19,710 bases of DNA from Sulfurimonas sp. (GTDB lineage Bacteria; Campylobacterota; Campylobacteria; Campylobacterales; Sulfurimonadaceae), in the NCBI GenBank assembly GCA_012963655.1, contig DTVI01000300.1, forward strand, positions 1 to 19,710. Direction: 5' to 3'. The notes beneath the pieces are model-generated. The model was given only the letters and a program-made list of their open reading frames with translations. It ran no database searches and was not told where the DNA came from. Positions 1 through 7,882 of this stretch are shown piece after piece. Position 1 is the stretch's first letter, and each line of letters opens with the position of its first letter. The translations under genes and the position numbers were made by a program.

Positions 1-1
1 T

Positions 2-490
2 GGTTATGCTAAAACAAGAGTGTATGGCTCAATGTTGGATTATCTACGTTCACTGGATCTTGTTAGTCGTTCTAACAGAAAGCTTATAAAAATGATAGAT
101 AAGGCGATAACTGCATACTTAGCTGAGAATGAAAATGAGCCTTCAAATGCTGAGTTAGCCCTTATTCTTCAAGAGAGCGAAGAAAAAGTTAATGACGCCC
201 GTATTGCTTCAGAAATTTATGCGGTGATGCCTATAGATGAGCAGTTGTCCTTAGCTAATGAAGGCTCTACCTTAGAAAAAATAGAAAAAGAAAATCTTAT
301 TGAGGTGATTGAAAGAGTATTAGAACATCATAGTGAACGTGAACAAATGATTATTCAATTATATTATTTTGAAGAACTTTCTTTAAAAGAAATTTCACAG
401 GTTTTAGACATTACAGAATCACGTATTTCTCAGATTCATAAGGCCTTATTAAAAAAGATTAGAGATAGTATAGGGGAAAATAATGGCTGA
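2..490 (+). CDS. fliA: Flagellar sigma-28 factor FliA, 3' part (5' end outside window)
   Basis: FliA directs RNA polymerase to late flagellar promoters. The frame is already open at base 2, and the first visible residues (GYAKTRVYGSMLDYLRS) match the end of sigma region 2 of FliA, so the true start lies upstream. The internal GTG at 20 is not a start. About 162 residues are visible: the end of region 2, region 3 (roughly visible residues 30-75), and region 4 at the C-terminus. Region 4 contains the helix-turn-helix LSLKEISQVLDITESRISQ, followed by a basic helix. The TGA stop overlaps the fliM start by 8 bases (ATGGCTGA), which implies translational coupling. In Campylobacterota, fliA usually sits between flhF/flhG and fliM, so those genes are expected just upstream. 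The family assignment is firm from region 4 plus the neighbours. Confidence 0.93.
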   Translation, partial: GYAKTRVYGSMLDYLRSLDLVSRSNRKLIKMIDKAITAYLAENENEPSNAELALILQESEEKVNDARIASEIYAVMPIDEQLSLANEGSTLEKIEKENLIEVIERVLEHHSEREQMIIQLYYFEELSLKEISQVLDITESRISQIHKALLKKIRDSIGENNG

Positions 491-1592
491 TATACTTTCA
501 CAAGAAGAGATTGATGCCCTTTTAGACGTTGTTGAAGATGAGGGAGATAATGCCTTAGAGGTTGAAGAAGATGTCTTCCACCAAAAGCAAATTACCTTAT
601 ATGACTTTAAACGTCCTAACCGTGTATCAAAAGAACAGTTACGTGCCTTTAGAGGTATACACGATAAAATGGCGAGGTCTTTGTCTTCTCAGATCTCCGC
701 TATTATGCGTTCTATTGTAGAAATTCAACTCCATTCTGTTGATCAGATGACCTATGGCGAGTTTTTAATGTCACTTCCTAATCCTACTTCTTTTAACGTG
801 TTTTCAATGAAACCACTTGAAGGTTCAGGTGTCTTAGAAATTAATCCTTCTATTGCCTTTCCTATGCTAGATAGACTTTTAGGTGGTAAGGGTGAACCTT
901 TTGAATCAAACCGAGAATTTTCAGATATAGAACTTAGTCTTTTTGAAACGGTTTTACGTGTAATGATGTCTACACTAAAAGAGGCGTGGGGACCCGTTGC
1001 AGAGGTTTATCCTGCGATTGAATCAAAAGAATCTAGTCCTAATGTAGTTCAAATTGTTGCGCAAAATGAGATTGTTGTCATGGTTGTTATGGAAATTATT
1101 ATTGGGCACAGTTCAGGTATGATGAACCTTTGTTATCCTGTAATTGCACTTGAACCTGTCCTTCCAAAGTTAGCCTCACGTGACCTAATGTTAAATGAAA
1201 CAAGTTCGAAAAAGTCTCGTAATCAAGAACTTCAAGTTCTTATTGGTGGAGCAGGGGTGACTGTTGAAGCCAACCTTGGTACTGCTGAACTTAGCTTAAG
1301 AGATGTTTTAAATCTCTCATCAGGTGATATTATACGCTTATCGGCGAGTGGGGATGATATCGTTTCTTTAAGTGTGGATGGTAAAGAGCGTTTTAAGGGT
1401 GAAATTGGTCTTAGACGTTTTAGAAAGTCTATAAAGGTGACTGAAATTATTTACACAGAAAGAGATGATGTTAAACGTGTTCTTAAAAAATATGAAGAGA
1501 TTAGAAAAGAAAAAATATCAGGCGTTAAAGATATTATGTACGCAACTATAGAAGATGAAGATGAAGATGAAGAGGAATATGAAGATGAATGA
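483..1592 (+). CDS. fliM: Flagellar motor switch protein FliM
   Basis: FliM is the C-ring protein that binds phospho-CheY and sets the direction of flagellar rotation. The 369 residues show the N-terminal CheY-binding motif LSQEEIDALL (residues 5-14) and a linker. The middle domain contains LLGGKGEP, the FliM counterpart of the GGxG stretch, and the C-terminal SpoA (FliN-like) domain ends near LRRFRKSIKV. The protein closes with a strongly acidic tail (DEDEDEEEYEDE) beyond the usual FliM end. The ATG at 483 lies inside the last codons of fliA, and the stop overlaps the fliY start by 8 bases, so fliA-fliM-fliY are co-transcribed and probably translationally coupled. Length and motifs are normal for the family apart from the acidic extension. 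Confidence 0.96.
   Translation: MADILSQEEIDALLDVVEDEGDNALEVEEDVFHQKQITLYDFKRPNRVSKEQLRAFRGIHDKMARSLSSQISAIMRSIVEIQLHSVDQMTYGEFLMSLPNPTSFNVFSMKPLEGSGVLEINPSIAFPMLDRLLGGKGEPFESNREFSDIELSLFETVLRVMMSTLKEAWGPVAEVYPAIESKESSPNVVQIVAQNEIVVMVVMEIIIGHSSGMMNLCYPVIALEPVLPKLASRDLMLNETSSKKSRNQELQVLIGGAGVTVEANLGTAELSLRDVLNLSSGDIIRLSASGDDIVSLSVDGKERFKGEIGLRRFRKSIKVTEIIYTERDDVKRVLKKYEEIRKEKISGVKDIMYATIEDEDEDEEEYEDE
1571..1576 (+). promoter_or_regulatory. Ribosome binding site of fliY, inside the fliM acidic tail
   Basis: AGAGGA lies 8 bases before the ATG at 1585 and only 2 bases before the ATG at 1579. Of the five in-frame ATGs between 1555 and 1585 it therefore selects 1585. The same bases encode part of the Asp/Glu run at the end of FliM. 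Confidence 0.65.
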
Positions 1593-2451
1593 GTTTATTA
1601 AGCTTTTTGAATTAGAAACAATAGCTACGATAGAAGGCTTAACGGGTCAAACACCTAGTTTAGTATTAAAAGAAGAAGAAGCACTGTCTATCGTTTCAAA
1701 TATCATTCCACCTACAGCTATGATAACAATTGAGGTTACAGGAGATGTTAGAGGTTCTGCCGTTATGGCTATTCCACCTACACTTGCTACTGCCTTAGGT
1801 GACCTTATGCTTGGGGGTGAGGGTGAAGGTAAGGTTGAGATGGATGAAGAAGATCTTGATGCAACGAAAGAGATTGCCTCAAATATTCTTTCAGCCCTTT
1901 CAACGGCTTTAACATCTCAAGCAGACCTTCCTACTCTTAGCTTTAAAGTCATTAATATAGAATATATTGATGAAGACGGTGAAGTAAATCTTGAAGCCTA
2001 TTCTAAAATGTTGGTGTATAACTTTTCCTTAGGCGATATCAATTCTTTACTGATGTTTATTATTGATAATAAAATTGAAGAAATCCTAGGTGCAGATACT
2101 TCTAGTGATGATGTAGAAGTTTCTCAACCAAAGCAAGAAGGAACAAGTGCTACTGCTTCATCTTCTTCTGCTAAAATTCAAGCTGAAGGCGGTAATATAA
2201 ACCTTATTATGGATGTTAAGCTTCCTGTACGTGTTCGTATTGGCCAAAAGAAGATGCTTTTAAGAGATGTTTTAAGTATGGATATTGGTTCAGTTATTGA
2301 GCTTAATCAACTGGCAAATGATCCCTTAGATATTTTAGTGGATGATCATGTTATTGCTCAAGGCGAAGTGGTGATTGTAGATGGAAACTTTGGTGTTCAA
2401 ATTACGACGATTGGTTCAAAAACAGACCGTCTTAATCAGCTAAAAAGGTGA
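1585..2451 (+). CDS. fliY: Flagellar motor switch protein FliY (FliN/FliY family)
   Basis: FliY is the second switch-complex component, combining a CheC/FliM-type middle domain with a C-terminal FliN-type SpoA domain. With the start at MNEFIKLFELE the protein has 288 residues. Residues ~30-165 form the CheC-like domain, with LMLGGEGEG and a DxxxE...N helix. The Glu-Asn spacing in KEIASN is one residue longer than in the classical CheC phosphatase motif, so phosphatase activity cannot be assumed. A Ser/Thr/Gln-rich linker (~175-200) leads to the SpoA domain (MDVKLPVRVRIG onward), ending in DGNFGVQIT as in FliN. An upstream extension in this frame would begin MKMKMKRNMK, which is only the frame-shifted reading of the FliM acidic codons, so it is rejected. 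It is the last gene of the visible flagellar operon. Confidence 0.92.
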   Translation: MNEFIKLFELETIATIEGLTGQTPSLVLKEEEALSIVSNIIPPTAMITIEVTGDVRGSAVMAIPPTLATALGDLMLGGEGEGKVEMDEEDLDATKEIASNILSALSTALTSQADLPTLSFKVINIEYIDEDGEVNLEAYSKMLVYNFSLGDINSLLMFIIDNKIEEILGADTSSDDVEVSQPKQEGTSATASSSSAKIQAEGGNINLIMDVKLPVRVRIGQKKMLLRDVLSMDIGSVIELNQLANDPLDILVDDHVIAQGEVVIVDGNFGVQITTIGSKTDRLNQLKR

Positions 2452-2510
2452 CTTCAACCCCTTTTACCTTTTCATCTTTTACTTTCTTTCTTCTATTTAT
2501 AAAATAATGA

Positions 2511-2544
2511 TACTATATAAATATAATTTATTTCTAATATAGTA
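2511..2544 (+). promoter_or_regulatory. AT-rich inverted repeat and possible promoter before the LOG gene
   Basis: The 151-bp gap between fliY and the LOG gene holds no ORF of note and no GC-rich terminator. An 8-bp perfect inverted repeat, TACTATAT/ATATAGTA, has arms at 2511-2518 and 2537-2544 around an 18-bp AT-rich spacer containing TATAAAT and TATAATTT, which resemble a -10 element. A transcription start here would leave a leader of about 60-70 bases. The assignment is weak because the region is almost entirely A and T. Confidence 0.3.
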
Positions 2545-2602
2545 ATAAAGATATGCCATAAATAAATGACTTAGATAAATTAAGGTCAAAGGGAGTATCA
2601 AA

Positions 2603-3388
2603 ATGGAACGACGTAGAGAAGCTCAAAAGAAAATTACAGCGCGTTATGCAAAAGATATAAAATCTGCAGACACTTGGTCTGTTTTTAAAATTATTGCAGA
2701 CTTTGTACATGGTTTTGATGAATTAGGTGAACTTGGACCTTCTGTTACTGTCTTTGGCTCAGCTAGAACAGATAAGGATAACGCTTATTATAAAAAAGCA
2801 GTTATCTTAGGTGATAAACTTGGAGCAGCGGGATTTAATGTGATTACGGGAGGCGGTCCTGGAATTATGGAAGCTGCTAATAAGGGTGCTTATCAAAACC
2901 CTGAAGTTGAATCCATTGGTTTAAATATAGATCTTCCAATGGAACAAACAGCCAACCCTTATACGACAAAAGAACGTACCTTTGATTACTTTTTTTCACG
3001 TAAGGTTATGCTAGTAAAGTATTCTATAGCTTATGTTATTTTTCCTGGGGGATTTGGGACCTTAGATGAACTCTTTGAGGCGCTTACCCTTATTCAAACT
3101 AAAAAAGTTTCAGGGGTTAAAATATTTGTTGTTGGCGTAGACTTTTTTCAACCTTTAATGGACTTTATTGAAACAACTTTATTGCCTCAGGGTATGATAG
3201 ATGCAGAAGATTTAGATATCATTACGCTAACGGATGACCTTGATCATATTGCAGAGCAGATTAAAACCTCTTTAGGCATTCAAATTAAGGCCTTAGAAGA
3301 CGTAGGAATGAAGGATACAAAGTATTATTCTTCTTTATCAAACTTCTTTAAACATCGTGATATTTCTAAGGGCAGCGACTCTAAGTAG
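2603..3388 (+). CDS. LOG-family protein (nucleotide 5'-monophosphate phosphoribohydrolase, TIGR00730 type)
   Basis: LOG proteins have a Rossmann-like fold and cleave the N-glycosidic bond of nucleoside monophosphates; bacterial members were long misnamed lysine decarboxylases. The 261-residue protein shows GGGPGIMEAANKGA (residues ~83-96), SRK (132-134) and the signature PGGFGTLDE (148-156). These carry the conserved Arg, Lys and Glu of the active site. The flanks are longer than in the minimal ~190-residue LOG enzymes: about 40 residues at the N-terminus and a charged C-terminal tail of about 35. The ATG at 2603 is preceded by a strong AAGGGAG site. mnmA starts 8 bases after the stop, so the two genes form a transcription unit. 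The physiological substrate cannot be read from the sequence. The family call is secure. Confidence 0.88.
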   Translation: MERRREAQKKITARYAKDIKSADTWSVFKIIADFVHGFDELGELGPSVTVFGSARTDKDNAYYKKAVILGDKLGAAGFNVITGGGPGIMEAANKGAYQNPEVESIGLNIDLPMEQTANPYTTKERTFDYFFSRKVMLVKYSIAYVIFPGGFGTLDELFEALTLIQTKKVSGVKIFVVGVDFFQPLMDFIETTLLPQGMIDAEDLDIITLTDDLDHIAEQIKTSLGIQIKALEDVGMKDTKYYSSLSNFFKHRDISKGSDSK

Positions 3389-3396
3389 GAAAAATA

Positions 3397-4419
3397 ATGG
3401 AAAAGAAAAAAGTATTAATCGGTATGAGTGGGGGTGTTGATTCTACAATATCAACCCTTTTGTTGCAAGAAGATGGGTATGAGGTTGTAGGTGTGTATAT
3501 GAAACTACACTCTAAACCTGGGTATCATGAAATTCACCAAGTACGTGCTCAAAAAGCAGCAGACTTTGCAGGTGTAAAACTTCATATTCTTGATTTACAA
3601 AAAACCTTTAAAGAAAAAGTGGTGGATCCTTTTATTGAAACCTATAAAAAAGGTGAAACACCCAATCCTTGTGCTCTTTGTAATAGAAATCTAAAGTTTG
3701 GTGAAATGCTAAAGTTTGCTGATAAGATAGATGCTGAATTCTTGGCTACAGGTCATTATATTCAAACAGATGGGAAAAACCTTTTACAAGCTGAAGATGA
3801 TACTAAAGATCAATCATACTTTTTATTTTATATTCAAAAAGACATCTTGCCAAGACTTATTTTTCCTCTTGGTACACGTCATAAAAAAGATATTAAAGAA
3901 TATGCCTCTAAGATTGAAGGATTAGAGTCTTTCGCTTCTCAGGCTGAATCTTCTGAAATATGTTTTGTTGAAACAACCTATACAGATGTACTTAAAAAGT
4001 TTGTTAAGGTTGATGAACCGGGAGAAGTTTTAGATAAGGACGGTAATGTTGTAGGAGAGCATAAAGGTTATATGCACTATACCATTGGAAAACGCAAGGG
4101 ATTTACGGTTCATGGAGCCCATGACCCTCATTTCGTAACTAAAATTCTTCCAGATACTAACCAAATAGTTGTAGGCTTAAAAGAAGAGCTAGAAGAGTTT
4201 GATGTAGTACTACGTGATATGAATATGTTTGATGATAGAAAAAGCTTTGACACGACGGTAAAGCTTCGTTACCGTACAAGAGCAGTGTCTTGCCATGTAG
4301 AAATTACAGGAGATACAGCAGTGTTAAAACTTGAAGAACCTGTACTGGGTGTGGCTAAGGGTCAGGCTGCTGTCTTTTATGATGGAAACAAACTTATTGG
4401 TGGGGGTTGGATAGCCTAA
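3397..4419 (+). CDS. mnmA: tRNA-specific 2-thiouridylase MnmA
   Basis: MnmA uses ATP and a persulfide sulfur to make 2-thiouridine at wobble position 34 of Lys, Glu and Gln tRNAs. The 340 residues carry the PP-loop GMSGGVDST (9-17), TPNPCALCNRNLKFG with the presumed catalytic Cys95, ATGHY (117-121), KDQSYFL (137-143), and the second catalytic cysteine in SSEICF (Cys189). The C-terminal domain includes HYTIGKRKGF and ends in the beta-barrel motif GQAAVFYDGNKLIGGGWI. The size is usual for the family. AGGA lies 9 bases before the ATG. The TAA stop lies within the last 4 bases of the converging hotdog pseudogene, so the two 3' ends meet with no spacer. Confidence 0.96.
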   Translation: MEKKKVLIGMSGGVDSTISTLLLQEDGYEVVGVYMKLHSKPGYHEIHQVRAQKAADFAGVKLHILDLQKTFKEKVVDPFIETYKKGETPNPCALCNRNLKFGEMLKFADKIDAEFLATGHYIQTDGKNLLQAEDDTKDQSYFLFYIQKDILPRLIFPLGTRHKKDIKEYASKIEGLESFASQAESSEICFVETTYTDVLKKFVKVDEPGEVLDKDGNVVGEHKGYMHYTIGKRKGFTVHGAHDPHFVTKILPDTNQIVVGLKEELEEFDVVLRDMNMFDDRKSFDTTVKLRYRTRAVSCHVEITGDTAVLKLEEPVLGVAKGQAAVFYDGNKLIGGGWIA

Positions 4420-4823
4420 AGGGCTTGAATAAACCAAGTAAATTCACCAAGAGAACATAAGACATTATTAATGTCTTTAATCTCAAGTTTAATAGAAAAA
4501 CTTCCTCTTCCTTTTTTTTAAAAATACTTTTAAATTTTCAATTGCTTCAGGTTCGATACTAGAGTAGGCAAAGATTTTATCAGTGGCTAGCTTTTTATAT
4601 TTTCTATTTGTCTCTCTTAATAAGGGAATAACCTTTCCTTTTAGTTCAGGAAAAAGCTCTACGAGGTATAAACCACTTTTAGTTTCAGTAAGTGTAAATT
4701 GGGCCCTGGAATGTATCGTTTGCACATAGTTTTGAAACTCTTCTTTAAAATCTAATCTAAACTAAGTTCAGCTTCCTAATCAAAACCGATGAAAGAGGTA
4801 AAAGGAACATCTTTAAGAGGCAT
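4416..4823 (-). pseudogene. Hotdog-fold thioesterase (DUF4442/PaaI-like), broken by three lesions
   Basis: The conceptual gene starts at the ATG at 4823 (MPLKDVPFTSFIGFD) and ends at the TAG at 4416-4418. Three lesions interrupt it. A TAG at 4776-4778 follows GFD and probably replaces a Gln codon. A tandem 5-bp duplication (ATCTA ATCTA on the + strand, 4750-4759) shifts the frame. An A-run of eight (T8 on the + strand, 4512-4519) shifts it back by one. Removing the 5+1 inserted bases leaves 402 bp, exactly 133 codons plus stop. The repaired protein has the look of a small hotdog protein: GLYLVELFPELKGKVIPLL, then KIFAYSSI, and a C-terminal strand pair ending EFTWFIQAL. It follows the EEP gene by 8 bases and was probably the last gene of that operon. 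The hotdog family call is by pattern and moderately sure; the pseudogene status is firm if the assembly is correct. Confidence 0.8.
4459..4477. terminator. Short hairpin between converging 3' ends
   Basis: AAGACATT (4459-4466) and AATGTCTT (4470-4477) form an 8-bp perfect stem with a 3-base loop, 40 bases after the mnmA stop. It has only four G-C/C-G positions in total across the arms and no U-run of note. It lies inside the codons of the decayed thioesterase, so it may be chance. It is the only hairpin at this convergent junction. Confidence 0.3.
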
Positions 4824-4831
4824 TTTAATCC

Positions 4832-5842
4832 TTATTTTATAAAAAAATTTGCGCTGATAGGAAGGTGGTCTGAATAACCCTTTTTTGTATGATGCAAGGG
4901 TCTACTTCGACTTCTTTGCCATCTGTAAAGCTTTTTACCACTTTTTGTAAAAAGATAAGGAGCTTTAAAACTCTCAAAACTGTCTAAGATATAATAGTTT
5001 TTATTTGTATTTAGCAGGCTAGGGGAGATAATAATATGATCTAGAGCTTCTTTTTTACCTTTATATATATGGCTCCATCTGTCTTTTTCAGGTACTTCCA
5101 TCCATAAATTATAATTGCCTTCAGGTTTTAGGCTCTGTCTTGTGAAGAGTTCATTATTTGAGTCTATGGTCTTTAAGATATGATTGATACCGGTAATACC
5201 TTTTGTATCATTATGTTTACGCTTTTTAATAAAGGTCTTAAGTTCTTCATAATGCGCATTAAAGTCGCCCATTAAGATATAGTCTGTGTTTTTAGGAAGG
5301 GAATCTAGTCTTTGTTTTAGCACCTTAGCATAAATTATGCGCTTACTCTCAGGCCCTGACTTAGACTTCCAATGGTTCACATATATATAAAGAGGCTTGC
5401 CTCCAATAATAACCTTAGCTTCTAAGATATTTCGTGTACCTCGTGAGCGTGAGATATAAAGTTCTTTAGAGCGTATAGGGTATTTAGATAGGATAGCATT
5501 TCTAACTGAGGTTTGTTTTTTACTAGCAATTGAGCGAAATCTAAAATATAAACCCTGTCTTGATAATTCTTTTTGTAAGTCTTGTAGGGCAAGGTCTGAT
5601 TCTATTTCTGTTAGTGAAATGATGTCAGGATTAAGGTCTATAATGACCTTAGATATATTTTTTAGTTTTGCACGATATGTCTTTTTATTCCATTTCCAAA
5701 TGGTATTGGGGATATATTCTTTATATTCAGTACCATTATAATGAAGGTCAAAAAGGTTTTCAACATTATACGTAGCAATTTTCACAGTAGTTCCTCCAAA
5801 AAGAGTAAGTGTTAACACTAGAAGAAACCAAAGGTTTCTCAC
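4832..5842 (-). CDS. Exported endonuclease/exonuclease/phosphatase (EEP) family protein
   Basis: The EEP fold covers DNase I-like metal-dependent phosphodiesterases. The 336-residue protein begins with a hydrophobic signal segment (residues ~4-20) without a clear cleavage site, so it is exported or membrane-tethered. The motifs run in order: TYNVENLFD (24-32, catalytic Asn), LTEIE (77-81, metal-binding Glu), NHWKSK (156-161, His), GDFNA (192-196), DH (268-269) and SDHLP (324-328, catalytic His). The NHWKSKSG and SDHLP forms resemble bacterial secreted nucleases of the ExeM/endonuclease-I-like group. The start is a GTG whose GTGA overlaps the TGA stop of the oligopeptidase gene, implying translational coupling; there is no strong independent ribosome site. 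The substrate (nucleic acid or phospholipid) is unknown. Confidence 0.85.
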   Translation of the reverse strand: MRNLWFLLVLTLTLFGGTTVKIATYNVENLFDLHYNGTEYKEYIPNTIWKWNKKTYRAKLKNISKVIIDLNPDIISLTEIESDLALQDLQKELSRQGLYFRFRSIASKKQTSVRNAILSKYPIRSKELYISRSRGTRNILEAKVIIGGKPLYIYVNHWKSKSGPESKRIIYAKVLKQRLDSLPKNTDYILMGDFNAHYEELKTFIKKRKHNDTKGITGINHILKTIDSNNELFTRQSLKPEGNYNLWMEVPEKDRWSHIYKGKKEALDHIIISPSLLNTNKNYYILDSFESFKAPYLFTKSGKKLYRWQRSRSRPLHHTKKGYSDHLPISANFFIK

Positions 5843-7788
5843 GTAGAAATGCCGTTAAGTCGAAGAAGACCGGTAGTATCAAGCTCTCTTCCCATAAATT
5901 TTTCAAAAAGTACGGACATACTTTCACTTCCCCCACGTCCAAGAACAATATCCCTATAGGCGGCTGAAATCTTTTCATTAAATATACCATTATCTACAAA
6001 ATGAAAGAAGGCATCAGCTGAAAGTACCTCTGCCCACTTATATGAATAATATCCTGCTGCGTATCCCCCTGCAAAGATGTGTGCAAAGCCATTTTGGAAC
6101 TTATTATAACTTGGTGGCTTAAGCAGGCTAAACTCGTCTCTAATAGAGTTTAAAAGGCCTTGTACTTGATCTCCGGTGTGCAGTTTCATATGAAGTTTAA
6201 AGTCAAAGATTGAAAATTCTAATTGTCGTAACATTCCCATTGCAGATTGAAAGTTTCTTGCCTTGTCTAGCTTTATAATAAGTTCATCAGAAATTACATC
6301 ACCGCTTTTATGATGACTTGCAAAAAGTCTTAAAACCTCAGGTTCATAAGCAAAGTTTTCTAAGAATTGAGAAGGAAATTCAACCGCGTCCCATTCTACT
6401 CCGTTTACGCCTGAAACAGAGTTCTCATTTACATCACTCATCATATGATGCAGGGCGTGACCCATTTCATGAAAAAGTGTAACAACATCATCATGACGAA
6501 GAAGGGAAGGACTCGTATCGCTTGAAGCTGGAAAGTTACATACTATATATGCAGATGAAAGTATTGTTTCACCTTTTTCATCCTTACAATGGCTTTGCCA
6601 ATTGTTCATCCATGCACCGCCACGCTTAGATGTTCGTGCTTCAAGATCAATATATAAACGTGAACGAATCTTTCCTTCAAAATATACATCAAAGGCAGAA
6701 GCTTTTTCATCCCAAAGCTTTACATCCACTTTTTTAAACTCTATGCATAAGAGCTTATTTAAAAAGTTAAATAAGCCTTGTACAACAGAGTTTTGTTCAA
6801 AATAAGGTCTATATGCTTCTTCATCTATCTCGTATTTAGCCTTTTTCAAAATCTCTGAGTAATAGGCAGTATCAAAGCTTTGTATATTGTCTTGACCCTC
6901 TTTTTTAGCCAGTTCTTGAAGTTCTGCTAATTCGGTTTTAGCTTGTGATTTTGAAGAGATAGCAAGTTCTTCTAAAAATTCAATGACTTTATCTGTACTA
7001 GTGGCCATCTTTGGGGCGATTGAAAGCTCTGAAAAATTATTAAAGCCAAGAAGTTGTGCCATTTCTTGGCGAAGTTGCATCAGTTCATCAATGATAGTGG
7101 CATTTTCTGGGGCTCTTGTAGTGTAAGCCTTATACAGTTCTTCTCTTAGGTTTGGATTTTTCCCATAAGTCATATAGGCAATGTAAGAAGGCATTTGCAG
7201 GGTAAATTTGTAGCTTCCATCTTCTTGTTTGGCGGAATCAATATCTGAACTGGGAAGGCCCTGCACATCTTTTTCATCTTGAATGATAAGTTCATAAGCA
7301 TTTGTTGCATCTAAAAGATTTTGAGAAAAATCATTAGTTAAAGTGCTTTTTCTAAGGTTGATCTCTTTTAGACGGTCTTTTTTATCTTGGTCTAAATGCG
7401 CACCGGAAAGTTCAAAATCACGTATATTATGTTGTAAAACTTGATTTTGTTCTTGATTTAGTGAGCTACCCTCAGTTTCTTTGATCGTTTTAAAGGCCTG
7501 ATAAATATCTTTGTTTTGAGAAATTTCAGTCCCATACTCAGTTAAGATAGGTAGAGCGTCAGCATATACTTCTTGTGTTTTATCAGAGTTGTTTACTGAA
7601 TTTAAATGTGAAATAGGTGTAAAAAACCATTCAACTCTTTCATCTATCATTTCAAAGGGTTTAACAAAATTGTGGTAGGTTTTATTTTCTAAAAGAAGTA
7701 AGTTATTTATCTCTTTTTTACTTTTTTCTAATAGAGCACTTAGTTCACTAATAGAAGTGTCAAGGTTTACATCAAAGTCTAAAAACAT
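5839..7788 (-). CDS. prlC: M3-family zinc oligopeptidase (oligopeptidase A-like)
   Basis: Cytoplasmic zinc metallopeptidases of family M3A degrade short peptides, including released signal peptides in the case of OpdA/PrlC. The 649 residues contain HEMGH (440-444), giving zinc ligands His440 and His444 and catalytic Glu441. The third ligand is Glu470 in WDAVEFPSQFLENF, with the same 30-residue spacing as in thimet oligopeptidase and OpdA. C-terminal GFAHIFAGGYAAGYYSYKWAEVL is the family's substrate-binding segment. There is no signal peptide. AGGA lies 9 bases before the ATG. The gene is separated from trxC by 94 bp and overlaps the EEP gene by 4 bases. It is slightly shorter than E. coli OpdA (~680). 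The family call is firm, and the OpdA orthology is probable. Confidence 0.92.
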   Translation of the reverse strand: MFLDFDVNLDTSISELSALLEKSKKEINNLLLLENKTYHNFVKPFEMIDERVEWFFTPISHLNSVNNSDKTQEVYADALPILTEYGTEISQNKDIYQAFKTIKETEGSSLNQEQNQVLQHNIRDFELSGAHLDQDKKDRLKEINLRKSTLTNDFSQNLLDATNAYELIIQDEKDVQGLPSSDIDSAKQEDGSYKFTLQMPSYIAYMTYGKNPNLREELYKAYTTRAPENATIIDELMQLRQEMAQLLGFNNFSELSIAPKMATSTDKVIEFLEELAISSKSQAKTELAELQELAKKEGQDNIQSFDTAYYSEILKKAKYEIDEEAYRPYFEQNSVVQGLFNFLNKLLCIEFKKVDVKLWDEKASAFDVYFEGKIRSRLYIDLEARTSKRGGAWMNNWQSHCKDEKGETILSSAYIVCNFPASSDTSPSLLRHDDVVTLFHEMGHALHHMMSDVNENSVSGVNGVEWDAVEFPSQFLENFAYEPEVLRLFASHHKSGDVISDELIIKLDKARNFQSAMGMLRQLEFSIFDFKLHMKLHTGDQVQGLLNSIRDEFSLLKPPSYNKFQNGFAHIFAGGYAAGYYSYKWAEVLSADAFFHFVDNGIFNEKISAAYRDIVLGRGGSESMSVLFEKFMGRELDTTGLLRLNGIST

Positions 7789-7821
7789 TTTAATTCCTAT
7801 GGATTAGTATTTATTGGTGAC

Positions 7822-7827
7822 ATTGTA
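7822..7827 (-). promoter_or_regulatory. Possible -10 element for the oligopeptidase operon
   Basis: On the - strand TACAAT lies 34 bases before the ATG at 7788, in the 94-bp gap after trxC. No convincing -35 is seen, as is common in Campylobacterota promoters. The gap suggests that the peptidase-EEP-thioesterase unit is transcribed separately from the nitrate genes. Confidence 0.3.
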
Positions 7828-7882
7828 AAGTAATTATTCTAAAAATGATGTTTACTTAACAGTTTGTTGTATTGTGCTGCGA

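Noticed and set aside
1555..1584. Longer FliY with an MKMKMKRNMK extension
   Set aside because: These residues are the shifted reading of FliM acidic codons; the ribosome site spacing fits 1585.
3731..3925. Alternative-frame protein inside mnmA
   Set aside because: It is fully contained within the well-supported mnmA frame, with low-complexity composition.
4489..4725. Open frame that could be a 78-residue hypothetical protein on the - strand
   Set aside because: It starts only at a GTG in mid-domain, ends in a basic scramble after an A-run, and is the middle third of the reconstructed thioesterase pseudogene.
5766..5990. Alternative-frame protein across the oligopeptidase/EEP junction
   Set aside because: It is a shadow of two confidently identified genes with conserved motifs.
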